Source of the DNA: Aplysia californica
Lineage: Eukaryota > Mollusca > Gastropoda > Aplysiida > Aplysiidae
Direction of reading: 5' to 3'
DNA length: 64,000 nucleotides
Assembly (NCBI RefSeq): GCF_000002075.1
Contig: NW_004797279.1
Coordinates: forward strand, 243,532-307,531
Part shown: positions 24,214-35,205 of the stretch, piece by piece
How the letters are laid out: each line of letters begins with the position of its first letter
Numbering within the stretch: position 1 is the stretch's first letter
Program-made: the position numbers and the translations under genes
Notes under the pieces: generated by a model
The model's database searches: none
Seen by the model: the letters and a program-made list of their open reading frames with translations, nothing else
What the model was told of the DNA's origin: nothing

Positions 24214-24300
24214 ATACAGTTGAAATTGTTCAAGACGGCCATCCGTTGTCAGGAGAAAAGGGGTCTTCTAACTTCTAAGATAGATGGATGTCTTCGATAG
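24214..24300 (+). repeat. TACAGTTGAAATT-type terminal fragment (Tigger-like)
   Basis: Starts TACAGTTGAAATTGTTCAAG and is homologous over about 85 bp to 27598-27690, 39706-39790 and 55840-55920. All share GGCCATCC/GGCCACCC, then GTCA-GGAGAAAAG, then AGGTGG/AGATGG. Confidence 0.65.
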
Positions 24301-24432
24301 TGTCAATATAATAACGAAGAAAATGATAATCAAATTACATTTTATTGATCCCCGTGGTGAAAATTGGGTTACAGTGGCCAAACAAGCACATATACGAGTA
24401 CATAATTAGAAATACTTCTTCTTTTTCTTCTT

Positions 24433-25030
24433 CTATCCCGTGGTTGGGGCAACCATGGGGGCACCACTACATCTGAAAACCAGCTCTGGCCATCTATTTT
24501 TGTCCTCTGCTTTCTTCAGATTGTCACCCATCGTCTTTCCTGTCCCCTTTGTAAAGTTGTCCTCCCATCTCCTTCTCTGCCTTCCTCTCTTTCTCTTTCC
24601 TTGTACGGTTCCTTGCAGGATTGTTTTGGCAAGTCCTGTGGATCTTGTGACATGCCCATAACTTTTTAATTGTCGTCTCTTCACTGTGGACAGTAGATCT
24701 TCATGCTGCCCCACTGCGTTGGTGATTCTTTTTCGTACCTCAGCATTTGAAACGTGGTCTTTGTACGAGATGTCAAGGAGTCTGCGGCAACATCCCATCT
24801 CTGTGGTCTGAATCTTTTTCTCTAATTCTGCTGTCAGTGTCCACAACTCGCAGGCCTATAAAAATATTGAGATGACCAGTGAGCGCATTAGTCTGATTTT
24901 TTAGTTGTGCGTGATGTTTCTGTCCCTCCAAATAGACTTCGGTTTTGACAGAGCAGCTGTTGTTTGGGCGATTCTGGAGAGAATTTCTGGTCTTGAGCCT
25001 TCATCTGAGACGTTTGATCCAATTAGAAAT
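24433..25030 (-). mobile_element. 3' end of a LINE reverse transcriptase ORF (truncated)
   Basis: The minus strand reads LGSNVSDEGSRPEILSRIAQ, then (after an in-frame stop) KIRLMRSLVISIFL, another stop, and an open 137-codon piece: LWTLTAELEKKIQTTEMGC, DISYKDHVSNAEVRKRI, YGHVTRSTGLAKTILQGTV, GRQRRRWEDNF. This order is the well-known C-terminal tail of invertebrate endonuclease/reverse transcriptase LINEs (RTE/CR1-like; clade not resolved). The 5' part is absent and stops show it is dead. Confidence 0.8.
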
Positions 25031-25249
25031 ACATACATACATAAATTAGCAAAATCATACCAATACAGAACAATAATGTCACAAACATGCCATTGCTGGT
25101 CGCCACTGTGCAGCGCCCTGTTTTTCTAGCTAGGGTTGTCGTTTCTTTCTCAAGAAAACACCCCATTGACCACCAATCTTAACACCGTGTCACCGACACT
25201 TGTTTGACACTACTTTGACTTTGAGTCAGAACTCACTGCTCACTTAGCC

Positions 25250-25406
25250 ACAATAGAGGGTGTGGTCTGCTCCTTCTTTCCTATAAAAAAAATCTATCTT
25301 CTCTATCTCCCCTCCTTCTTTTTTTGTGTTTGTTACTCTCTTGTAAAACTTCTAATCTTCGGCACTTATATGACCTTATTGTGTTGCAAGCACCATAAAA
25401 CTCTTA
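25250..25406 (+). repeat. SINE, group 'S', interrupted by a DNA transposon
   Basis: Contains GTGTGGTCTGCTCCTTC, TTTTTGTGTTTGTTACTCTC and the hairpin module GGCACTTATATGACCTTATT. The tail stops at AAAACTCTTA and resumes after the transposon as CTTAAACTAAAAG at 26788. Confidence 0.8.
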
Positions 25407-25851
25407 CAGTAGTCTCCGCCTAAACGCACGCCATACAAAAGCAAGCTCCGCTCAAACACACGCTTTCATCCTCTGACAGGTTTTTTACTATATAATTTAG
25501 ATGTACAAACGCACGGTCACTCCGTCTAAACGCACGCTCCGATCCGCAAAACACGCCGACAAGTTAAGCTTGGCAAGGGGAAATTTTCACAACAACCTGC
25601 ACAGCCTGCATAAGACGAGCCTAGAATTTACTAGAAAACCGGGTATTTGGTGAGAGTGCCCCTCACGCCGTACAAAGAGAATGATGGACAGCGTTTACAC
25701 ACCCTACTTTCCACTGCTCAAAGGTCTTGGTCGAGGGCTGGTCGGTTAGATGTTGGAGGGGGGGGACTGGAATGTTATTTGATTGGTCACTGGGAATGTA
25801 TCTTTGAGAGAAGGTTTCTGACTGGTGTTTGAGTTTCAATGACTGCGTGTA

Positions 25852-26444
25852 ATGTTTAGTTAGATCTAGGCCTGATGCGTAAATGCCGTAAAACACTAGA
25901 CAGGCCTTTATAGGATTAAAGATTAGCCAAGTAAGCCTAATAAACTGCGAAGAACTTATAACGTACTTGTTCAACGAATCACAAGACAAAACATTTCTCG
26001 AGGATGATTCTGCATGAATTTACGCTCGGGGGTGGTCGCTTGGAAAGCCACGTGGCTGGTCCGTCGTCTCTATGTTTAGTTAGATCTAGGCCTGATGCGT
26101 AAATGCCGTAAAACACTAGACAGGCCTTTATAGGATTAAAGATTAGCCAAGTAAGCCTAATAAACTGCGAAGAACTTATAACGTACTTGTTCAACGAATC
26201 ACAAGACAAAACATTTCTCGAGGATGATTCTGCATGAATTTACGCTCGGGGGTGGTCGCTTGGAAAGCCACGTGGCTGGTCCGTCGTCTCTATGTTTAGT
26301 TAGATCTAGGCCTGATGCGTAAATGCCGTAAAACACTAGACAGGCCTTTATAGGATTAAAGATTAGCCAAGTAAGCCTAATAAGCTGCGAAGAACTTATA
26401 ACGTACTTGTTCAACGAATCACAAGACAAAACATTTCTCGAGGA
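25852..26444. repeat. 220-bp tandem repeat array
   Basis: Units start ATGTTTAGTTAGATCTAGGC at 25852, 26072 and 26292: exact period 220, almost identical units, 2.7 units before the gap. The near-identity and the gap point to a longer array collapsed in the assembly. Each unit contains a minus-strand open frame of about 76 codons that I judge to be non-coding. Confidence 0.95.
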
Positions 26445-26544
26445 NNNNNNNNNNNNNNNNNNNNNNNNNNNNNNNNNNNNNNNNNNNNNNNNNNNNNNNN
26501 NNNNNNNNNNNNNNNNNNNNNNNNNNNNNNNNNNNNNNNNNNNN
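26445..26544. other. Assembly gap (100 N)
   Basis: Exactly 100 undetermined bases, breaking the tandem array. The round number suggests a gap of unknown true size. Confidence 1.
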
Positions 26545-27094
26545 CCCCCCATTCAAAGCCTTTGTATTCTTAACCCCTGTCGGGGAATCTTTCACAAAAC
26601 AGTCACGTGTCGTCACATTAAAGACCAAAATGACCCCCTGCTCCAAGGGAGGTCACTAGAGTAATAAGGAATTGAGATGACTGCGTCCCTTCCTCCCTTT
26701 GCAAAGGTTCATGTAAATGCACACTCCGTACAAACACACGCTAAGGAGTCCTCCCGAGCACCGTGCGTTTAGGCGGAGACTACTGTACTTAAACTAAAAG
26801 AGGAAGTGGGAAGTGATCATTTGTGCAACTGATTGTCTTACACAGGTGGACAATAGAACACATTCAATTATATTTGCACTTCATGGCCATAGCCTTGTGT
26901 GTGGCAGTTGCACTGAAGGTGAAAAAGCAGCATAGCAAGCAGTGGTTTCTCTCTTCTTTGTTGTCTATTCATTTCCTTTTTTCCAAAGTTTGATATAGGG
27001 TATTCTTTTTTATAGATTATATAAAAACTCAAGAAGGTGTCAGTTCGTTAAAAAAACCCAGCACTGTTATTGGGTTAGTGGTTTTTTTGTTGTT

Positions 27095-27320
27095 GTTTTG
27101 GTAAGTGTTTTACGGCACTCGCAATGCATAAGGTCATACAAGCTAGGGGGACACATTAAGCATTTTCAGTTTGGTAGGATTTATTTTGAATTTTGTCCGG
27201 GTGGCAGATGAAGCCTACTCTTATTGTTGATTTGAGGACCACCAAGAGATCTTCAACCTGTGCAGCTTGCACATGGGACCTCCAAGATTTTTTCACCCTT
27301 ATCTGAGAAGGCTTAGAACT
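27095..27320 (-). repeat. SINE, group 'L', 3' part
   Basis: The minus strand matches 170-340: GATAAGGGTG, GGAGGTCCCATGTGCAAGC, AGAGTAGGCTTCATCTGCCA and the module GTATGACCTTATGCATTGCG with GAGTGCCGTAAAACAC. Confidence 0.75.
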
Positions 27321-27597
27321 GTTTGATAGAGCTCATGCAAGTCTTATATAAACACATACGCCAAGTAGTCGGTTAAGCTATTGTTTATTAGGTACGGACA
27401 CAGGTGCTGTGTCACTAAGATGCTACAATCTAATATGGATTTTACTGTCAGTCATAGGTCTCGTGTCTTATTTGTCACTGTATAGTATAGGTCAGGAAAG
27501 TAGAAAAATTGCCATTTTTGTTTCAGTTCACAAGGTTGAACAGAAGTCTTTCTTTTTTTTTTTTTGCTGTTACTTTTAATGAACGTACAGTAACTAA

Positions 27598-27690
27598 TAC
27601 AGTTGAAATGATCAAACATGGCCACCCACTATTGAAGAGAAATCTGGTTGTCTCGGACAGGTAGATGTTTTGTAGTGTCATTATAATATA
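27598..27690 (+). repeat. TACAGTTGAAAT-type terminal fragment (Tigger-like)
   Basis: Starts TACAGTTGAAATGATCAAAC and runs to GTGTCATTATAATA, parallel to 24214-24300. Confidence 0.65.
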
Positions 27691-27825
27691 AAAACCGGCA
27701 AAGGGTAAAGTGGAAAGTGGTCGTTTTTACAAGTGATTGTCTTTGTAAGGTGGCGATCAAAGCAGGTTTTTGTATATAATATTTGTTCTTTTTCTTTTCT
27801 ATTTAAGGTTATTATGAGTAGGTGG

Positions 27826-27955
27826 TTGGAGGGCACCTTTGGTAGGTCCTACTTCATTTCTTTCCCTCTGTTGTTTCTGTCTTTCTGACTTTGTCTTTGC
27901 TCTTAATGACTGTTATTGTGTTGATTTGTTTCTCTTTACTCAAACAAACAATCAA
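27826..27955 (+). repeat. SINE, group 'T'
   Basis: Head GTGGTTGGAGGGCACC, middle CCCTCTGTTGTTTCTGTC, end ATGACTGTTATTGTGTTGAT followed by CTCTTTACTCAAACAAAC. The 3' end resembles the 'S' hairpin region (ATGACCTTATTGTGTTGC), so the groups are probably related. Confidence 0.65.
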
Positions 27956-28131
27956 ACATTTTTACAAACCAATCAATACATTGCCTATCTCTGAGATTAA
28001 TCATCTGAATATGTTCTAATACTAATGATTTGTTTCTATCAATTATGAAGATTAAAATAAAAATTGTGAAAGCATCAAGTTGAAAATTTAGCAAAACTTT
28101 ATAGGTTTAACTTGCAACACTATAAGGTTAT

Positions 28132-28300
28132 TTAACACTTTGCAGTCACACAGCCAGCAGTACAAAATACCCCATCTGGTCACCTAGCCAGGAGAGCGAC
28201 TGCAACTGACTTATCGGGCCTGGCGCAAAAGTGCGCCAGGTGACCGGAACGGATAATTTTCACTGGCGCATTATTGCACAAAGTGACTGTTAAGTGTTAA
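28132..28300. mobile_element. TTAA-flanked MITE (piggyBac-like)
   Basis: Ends TTAACACTT and its complement AAGTGTTAA, 169 bp. It contains an internal palindrome TGGCGCA..TGCGCCA. A degenerate copy is at 5724-5854. The related termini TTAACACTTT also bound 30851-30972. Confidence 0.8.
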
Positions 28301-28324
28301 GAGGCTGGACCTCCTAATTTAGCA

Positions 28325-28477
28325 TCCATATTCAATAAGATCGAGCTAAATGGGGAAAAATGTGTGTATAGTGCCTTTTCCAGGGACACAACGTCAGTCC
28401 GAACTGAGCCTTGAACCTGCAATATCACAATTACAAGTCCAGTAGCCTTACCGATAGTCTACTGATGCCACCCAAAC
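28325..28477 (-). repeat. tRNA-derived SINE
   Basis: The minus strand reads a tRNA-like head: GGTGGCATCAGTAGACTATC, GGTAAGGCTACTGGAC (A-box region), GCAGGTTCAAGGC (B box). Then comes GTGTCCCTGGAAAAGGCACT, a motif that recalls the conserved central domain seen in several invertebrate SINEs. A 5' fragment of the same family is at 30787-30841. Confidence 0.7.
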
Positions 28478-28859
28478 ATCGAGTCTGTGGAGTATATTGT
28501 GAATGAGAATTATTTAAGGGACACCAAATTCTTCACGTTCCTTGGTTCTTTATTTTAAAAAGAGGTATCTTTCTAAAGCAGAGAGGAATTGCATGGGCTG
28601 CAGGTGGATTTTCCAGAAAAAGACTTAACTTTAATTCCCTACCAATGTGTTGTTTAGAACCTATGTATATATATATATATACATGTATTTGTTTGTTGCC
28701 TTGTTCTGTTCTAAATGCTATATTATCAAGGCTGTTACTGTCGTGTGGCTCCTTATGCCATATATTGACTGCTCAGTGTGCCATTATACATCACTTTTCA
28801 AAATGGTGTTTACTGGAGTTTCACAATAAACAGTCAATATAATAATATGTACTTTGCTC

Positions 28860-28995
28860 ATTAAGGCTACGGAGGTGAGCAGAGTAAGCCTGATTCCCCA
28901 TTTGGACTTCTCTGTTGACATCCACCCCTTAACGCTCGCATGACCTTATGCAGTTGCGAGCGCCATAAAACCTAACTAAAACAAAACAAACAAGA
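28860..28995 (+). repeat. SINE-like element, group 'M', 5' truncated
   Basis: Carries GAGGTGAGCAGAGTAAGCCT, CTGTTGACATCCACCCC, the hairpin module ATGACCTTATGCAGTTGCG and the tail CATAAAACCTAACTAAAAC. Confidence 0.8.
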
Positions 28996-30786
28996 GATGG
29001 TACATACAAACCTCAGATTTTTTGTCATGTCATATCAGAATTGAGTGAAAATCATGACACCGTGTGAGCTCCTAGATGTGAGCAAGACAGGGATTCAATT
29101 GATGAAATAGTATGTTAGGCCAATGGCTTTATCTCAGTCTTGACTTCTGTTACTACGTGGTGCAACGCTTAATGCCAGAATTTGCCATGATGGATCATAT
29201 GAATCAACTATGTCATTATTGATCTGTTCCCGTCGTTTTATGCAAGAAAAATTCTGAAATTATGCAAACTGAGCCAAAAAAAGTGAAATTATTGCAATTC
29301 TGTTAATTTTAACTAAGAATGATAAAGGAAAATAATCAGAAATTATGCAAAAAATAATCAAATTTTTCTAAATTATGCGGGGTGCATAAAACCATGGGGG
29401 TAGACAGATGCAGCCATAACTTTGCTATTGAACCGTATTTGAAAAGACCATATTATGAGATGAACATGCACTCCAGAACTGAGCTTTTTGCTGCAGTCTT
29501 GTGTTTACCATACACGCAGTGCTATTGGTTATTTTTGCATACCTTATTGTCTTACATCTGTTTATGTATCAGACTGCTTTTCTTTCATTGCCCCCAAAGA
29601 CGTAGCTTGTCGTTAGTGAGATATTGCTCCTGTACTGTAAAGTCAATTATATCACAGGGACACAAAATACTGTTTCAATTAAAACATTAATTCTTTTTCA
29701 AAGTGATTATTCATCCATATAACCTACTTGAGTTTTTGTAAAGGACAAATACATTGATCTAAATCATAAATTATAAATTTTCATATTTGGATTCTTATGA
29801 TTTGATCACAAGTATGTGTAACTAATAATTATTTTGAAGTATATATATATAATTCAAATGATGGATGAAATGCTGTGTTGTTTATTTAGTATAATGTGGC
29901 CGAGCCTCTGGTTTTTAAAACAGATTTGTGGGATGTCTGAGCATAAAGCATTTGGTCCAACATCAAAGATTCTTGCATATTTATTTTTTAATCAAGATCT
30001 GTTATTATGGTACCGAACCACTGTAACTGAATCACTTTTTTTTTTCTATCCCTTGCCAAATACATTTTGAGCCTAACCATGCTGTGACCAATTCCCCCTT
30101 GATGTGCAGTTTATGTTTACTGCAATGTGTGTGATGCGTGACTCACAGTGCAGTATGGTACCGTAAAATGAGACTTGGCTGGAAGATACATGTAATGTTA
30201 GTAGTGTTAATTAGCACTGGAAAACTCTTTTGATTTGCTTGAAAATCATTAAAATGGTTACATCTGTTTATGAGTTCTGTGGGTTGAGATACTGCCTGGA
30301 CGTGGTGTTTGAAATTTGACTCTTGTTTTTTTAAAAGATAAAGCTGACCATCAGTAAAAATACTGGCATTTTTCTTTAGAGTGAAATTGTGGAAAAGCTT
30401 ACATTTTTGTGTTCTAAGAATATAACTTATAAGATCATTATTAATAATGTGTCCAAATACATCGTATGTATATTTCAAGTTGTGAATTCATCTACATGCG
30501 GGTCTTTCTCTGCGGATTTTAATTGGATTTAGATTCAGCTATTTAATTTGAGTTTCATTTTGAGGTGTTGTCTGTCATGTTTTGCTTCAGGTGCTTGTCA
30601 ATTGCTCATATTCATATATAGAATGTATATTATATCATTATGGTTTTGGTTTTTCAAGTGCTCTATTTATGGGGGGTATAGGCTCTTACTCTTACATTTG
30701 TTGACTGGTTGTCCAGCTGAGAAAGTCAGAATGAAGTTTGTAATTTACTATTCCACTATAAATGAAGCTAGATTATTGGTATTGGT
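28996..30786. other. Intergenic stretch, nothing recognised
   Basis: AT-rich, with short frames only, none with a recognisable domain. Confidence 0.45.
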
Positions 30787-30841
30787 ATCAGTAGTCTAGT
30801 GATTAGGCTACTGGACTCGTATTCCCACACAGCTCAGACTG
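30787..30841 (+). repeat. SINE head fragment
   Basis: ATCAGTAGTCTAGTGATTAG, GCTACTGGACTCGTA and GCTCAGACTG follow the same order as the head of the SINE at 28325-28477. It stops about 10 bp before a TTAA element. Confidence 0.6.
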
Positions 30842-30850
30842 CCTTAACAA

Positions 30851-30972
30851 TTAACACTTTGCCCCCCTTTGGACGCCTATCAACAACGCAGGTTTGATAT
30901 AGCGTGTACCGCACCTGTATCCTGGTCCGTGGGGATAAGTGTTGGGCGCGCTGCGTGGGTGGAAAGTGTTAA
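30851..30972. mobile_element. 122-bp TTAA-flanked MITE
   Basis: Ends TTAACACTTTGCC and complement TTAACACTTTCC. The interior is GC-rich. The termini match those of the 28132 element, so both were probably moved by the same piggyBac-like transposase. Confidence 0.8.
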
Positions 30973-31329
30973 CACATCAGGTAAGGTCAAAGTAACCTAC
31001 TCCCTAATTTCTAATTGATTGTGTTAAACTGTTTTGACAGGAATGTTAAACATATATAACTACAACAGACTGAAAAAAACGCAAGTCTTGTTCCAAGTTC
31101 ATTTTGCTAGAATCAGGATGTAGTAGGCCTACATACCATACAAATCTTGTGTCACATTTTTGTCTTTGTTTTGATCAACAAACCTATGGAAACTGTATTG
31201 TAAATAAGGCAAGAAAGTGACACGACTTAATTAAAATGCAAAAAAAGTAGATCATATAGTTGTATTTTCTACCAGTTTAATTTTATTAAGTTATTTCAGT
31301 AGGAATCACCATCATCTGTGGTGTATGGT

Positions 31330-31512
31330 TTAGGAACTTTGCTTTTGCACGCAGCAGACCCAAGTTCAGGATTTTGATCGAGCATCTCGATCTTTTTGTT
31401 GAGATGTTGTATCCCTCTCAGCCCAGATTGGCCCTGACAGTGACAGGCTGAGTTGAAGCCCGCCTCCTTATTGGTTTAAGTTATGTCAATTCAAATAGGG
31501 CCATAAAAATTC
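31330..31512 (+). repeat. tRNA-like SINE, family 4
   Basis: Contains CCCAAGTTCAGGATTTTGAT, GAGATGTTGTATCCCTCTCA, GATTGGCCCTGACAG and GAAGCCCGCCTCC, shared with 19808-20000 and 40660-40890. Confidence 0.65.
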
Positions 31513-32814
31513 TTACATTTAAAAAAAAAGATTTTTTTAAAAGTAGGAAGCAGCTCTTCAGAATTTTTTAAATTGGTGAACGGTTCGTTTGCTTTCTGAA
31601 TGGGACTGGTGCTATTTATTTTTGAAAGGGCTTGAAACAGTCTAAGTCATGTGGATCGAGTGAGTCGGTCCTTCTTTCATTTATCAATGGTGATATTCCC
31701 AAATGTCAACCTTTCATTAAGTGATCTTTTTACATCTCTAGATGTTTCTGAATTGTACATTATGTTGTTTTATTTATTTTCCTTTCTCAAGGAAAATAAT
31801 ATGAGCTCAGCTTGGTCCCTCATCATGAGTGGTTGTACAGTTTTGTTCTTTCTTTTTTTTCTTTTTTCAATGGTATGAATTTTTATGTCATAGCTTGAGG
31901 CTTTCCTGATGTGGGTATTGTAGAACGAGGTTGACTTACTTGACTTTCAATCATGACATCTGTCCTTATTTTACTTAAGTAGGCCTGCAACATGGACATG
32001 AACTTCATGTGTGCATGCATTTATATTCTGAGGACTACACCAAAATATAATGTTTACTACAGCACAGGGTCTTTATTTATTTCTATGACCTTTCTCATTA
32101 CTTTGAATAAAGATAATTTTCAATTAGTAAGCTGAGGTTTTTTTTCCATTGATTCTTCCAACTCAGGTTTGTACATACCCTTTTTTGACATTGCTGTATG
32201 GATTTTATTATTCATGGACTGGTAACTTAGGATGTTTCCTGGACTGGACTAGCAATATATTCTCAAGCAAGTTTGCTAAAATTAGAGGTGCTAACTGGTT
32301 ACTTTTTAAAAAAAAATCCAGAACTTTTCAGACCTCATGCAAAAATAATGTTTATCTTGTGTACCAAGAATATTTCTATATCAGGGGTGGAAATTTTCCG
32401 TAAATTTACTGAAATTTTGATTTGCTCCGTCATTTTCCATAAGTGGGACCTGACGTCCTGTCTATTCTCAGAAAGTGCTTCCTGTCTCTTTATCTTTCTC
32501 TATCTCCCATTCTCCACTGTCTCTCTTTATCAACCCTCCTCCACTCACCCCTTCTCTCTCTGGTCCTGTTCATGTGTCTTTCTCTCACTCTCTCTGACTT
32601 TCAGTAAATTTTGGACTGATCTGTTTCCATCACTGTCATATAAAGTGGAATATGACATGCACAAAGAGATTAAAAATAAAATATCGGCACCTCTGAAAAC
32701 TTGCAACAGACTCTGTCTAGGCTAGGAAGTGATCTAGTACATGTACTAGTATTGTATCACCTGCACCGATAAAACATGGTCTGCTTGACAGGAATGAGCT
32801 CGTTCTTGTATTTA
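31513..32814. other. Intergenic stretch, nothing recognised
   Basis: No exon or element is recognised. An AATAAA lies near 32106, but no gene could be tied to it. Confidence 0.4.
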
Positions 32815-32985
32815 GTAAGTTTTACGGCACTTGCAACACAATTAGGACATAATATAAGCACTGAAGATTAGGAGTCTTGTGGACAGAGAGTAGGCCCAAG
32901 ATGCAAAGAAAAGGAGGAGAGATAATGATGCATGTTTGATAGGAAAGTAGGAGCAAACCACACCAGAGCATCGATCAACCACGCT
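32815..32985 (-). repeat. SINE, group 'S'
   Basis: The minus strand reads GTGTGGTTTGCTCCTACTTT, ATCAAACATGCATCATTATC, then CTTATATTATGTCCTAATTG and GCAAGTGCCGTAAAACTTAC: the group order with small changes. Confidence 0.75.
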
Positions 32986-33396
32986 CTGTTCTTGCATCTC
33001 AAAGTCAAAGGGACTTTATTTTCACAAACAAATTAACCTTTATCTTGAGGACATTCTCTGTCTTATTCTTATATTATACTTCAGCAAGACTGCATTCCAT
33101 CATTTGGACAACTGGATGGTGATACTGATACAGAGAAGAAAGGTTGAACTTCTTTCCTGACGGTCTGTATGTATGTAATTTCTTGTCTTGAGTTTGAGCA
33201 GAAGTTCATGCATGCTATTCCACCACTAGAGGTCACCCATTTTTTAAAACCCAGAGCTGTGTCTGACGAACATCTTAAATTTTAATTAGCATACTGATAC
33301 TTGATACTGCCCCATACACAAGTGTCCTATATTATGCCTGAACGTTTCCTAGGACTAGAGTTAATTTAGTTTGTGCTAGAGGAAGACTTAGTTTAG

Positions 33397-33565
33397 TTTT
33401 AGTAAGAGTTTTATGGCACTTGCAACACAATAAGGTCATATAAGTGCCGAAGATTAGAAGTGTTACAAGAGAGTAACAAACACAAACAAGAAAGAGGGGA
33501 GGTAAAGACGATAGATGTTTGAAAGGAAGAAGAAGCAAACCACAACAGAGCACTCGCCAACCACC
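33397..33565 (-). repeat. SINE, group 'S'
   Basis: The minus strand reads GGTTGGCGAGTGCTCTG, GTGTTTGTTACTCTCTTG, CGGCACTTATATGACC and GCAAGTGCCATAAAACTC. The hairpin arms GGCACTT/AAGTGCC are perfect. Confidence 0.85.
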
Positions 33566-33892
33566 CACAGAGGAAGACTAGGATGATGAGTAAAAAGCGT
33601 CTAATCTTTAACAATCATGATTGAGACAGTAGAAGATTTAATTTCAGAGTGTTAAAAAGCCATACGCCCTTGAATGTTCATGTTAGGAAAGCCAGAGAGA
33701 AGAGAAAAGTATATACTTGTGCATAGATAAATGAGAACAAAGAAACAGAAACTTTCAAATATCTGTAAAATACAAAGTTTATTTGTTTAAAAATTTTCAA
33801 AACTCATAATAAATCTGTGTCTCTAAAGAACACTACAGGCACAGAGGGTCATACAATTTTAATTAAACCTCAGCGATAAGGTCAAAATAATA

Positions 33893-34060
33893 TTTGAAGA
33901 CCTCGATGTGAGAAGTAGTTCTTTGACTAAAAGAGAAGCACATTGATACGACAACGGTCACAAAGTGTTTGGAAAAAAACCCAAGACAAACAGAAACAAC
34001 AGAGGGTGAATAAAGAAATACAACCTGCCATTGGCAACCTCCAACCACCTGTGGGTGTTT
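33893..34060 (-). repeat. SINE, group 'T'
   Basis: The minus strand has the head GGTGGTTGGAGGTTGCC, the middle CACCCTCTGTTGTTTCTG and the end CAATGTGCTTCTCTTTTAG. Confidence 0.65.
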
Positions 34061-34494
34061 GGTATGCATGTAAATAGAAACAGCCATGATGCACTCTAAC
34101 TCAAATCTTGGGGATTGATATTACCCTGCAAGCAACAATAGGGTTATCCAGTGCATTTCAGTGCCTGAGTACAAATGGTAGAGCATTTAAATTATTTTCC
34201 CCAAATTGTAACGGCAATAGACACACGAGTGGATCTGAAGAAGATTACGAAGATAGCTTAATAAAAAGAAAGATGCCTGGTTCAATCAAACCAAGCAAAA
34301 AGAATGGAATGAGATTAGAAATGGGAGCTAGATCAAATTAGCGCACACAGCTACTTTGATATAAGGCACAAGAATAGTCCTGAAAATTGTTCAGAGTAGG
34401 CTGTTTAATCTGCAGACACACCATTTGAGACATCCGTGCCTTCATTGTATGTGTCAAAATCAAAACTCATGTATACAGTAACCTTTTTTTTTTG

Positions 34495-34620
34495 AGTGAG
34501 AGTAAGCACTTGCAACACTATCAATATGGTCACACAAGTGCCAAAGATTAGAGGTGTTACAAGAGAGTAACAAGCATACAAAAGGAGGAGATACGGAGGG
34601 GATGGATGTTCGATAGGATA
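34495..34620 (-). repeat. SINE, group 'S', 3' part
   Basis: The minus strand reads GCTTGTTACTCTCTTGTAAC, TAATCTTTGGCACTTGTGTG and GCAAGTGCTTACTCTCACTC. Confidence 0.75.
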
Positions 34621-35037
34621 TACATTAACTTCAAGGCTAAATGAACTGAAATGTGATTGAAGAATTACTGCACCAATACATGCCATGTATATTTGACAGC
34701 AACCAACCCAGAACATGCATAGAAATGAATTTAAATAAAATGCAAATTCAAAGCTAACAAAAAATGTATGTTCATATGAAAATTATACAAAATGATTTTA
34801 TGGAAAGAAAAAATGTGTAGACCTACTTTAGACAACGTTGAAAAGCACAATCATATTAAATCAAAACCTGACTAGTTCCACTAGATTTTCACAAAGAAAC
34901 AAGGGCGTTTTACAGTGTCCCAAATGCGCATAGACTTACTATTTGGGTTAATGTGTGATTGAGATGTGCATCATTATATGCAGTGAATGTGTATGGAATG
35001 TGAATGTAATGAGTTTTGTTACTGTGTTGTCTAGTTT

Positions 35038-35205
35038 TAGTAAGTTTTACGGCACTTGAGACACAATAAGGTCATATTAGTGCCGAAGATTAGATGTGTT
35101 ACAAGAGAGTAACATTGACAAAAAAGAAGGAGAGACAAGGACAGTAGATGTTTGATAGCCGATAGGAAGAGCAAACCACACCAGAGCACCCGCCGACCAC
35201 CCACA
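35038..35205 (-). repeat. SINE, group 'S'
   Basis: The minus strand reads GGTCGGCGGGTGCTCTGGTG, TGTTACTCTCTTGTAACAC, CGGCACTAATATGACC and AAGTGCCGTAAAACTTACT. Confidence 0.8.

Larger units (their letters stand above)
25407..26785. mobile_element. pogo/Tigger-like element holding a 220-bp tandem array
   Basis: Terminal inverted repeats CAGTAGTCTCCGCCTAAACG (left, 25407) and its complement (right, ending 26785), each flanked by TA: the target duplication inside an 'S' SINE tail. The interior repeats the terminal theme (ACACACGC, GCACGCTCCG) and holds the 220-bp tandem array and the assembly gap. No transposase is seen, so the real length is unknown. Confidence 0.85.

Noticed and set aside
25663-26552. 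Repeated minus-strand open frames of 76-117 codons
   Set aside because: They are copies of the same frame in each 220-bp tandem unit and reach into the N gap. No protein signal apart from the repetition.
32106-32111. AATAAA as the SWEET polyadenylation signal
   Set aside because: It lies 19 kb beyond the stop codon with no evidence of transcription between.
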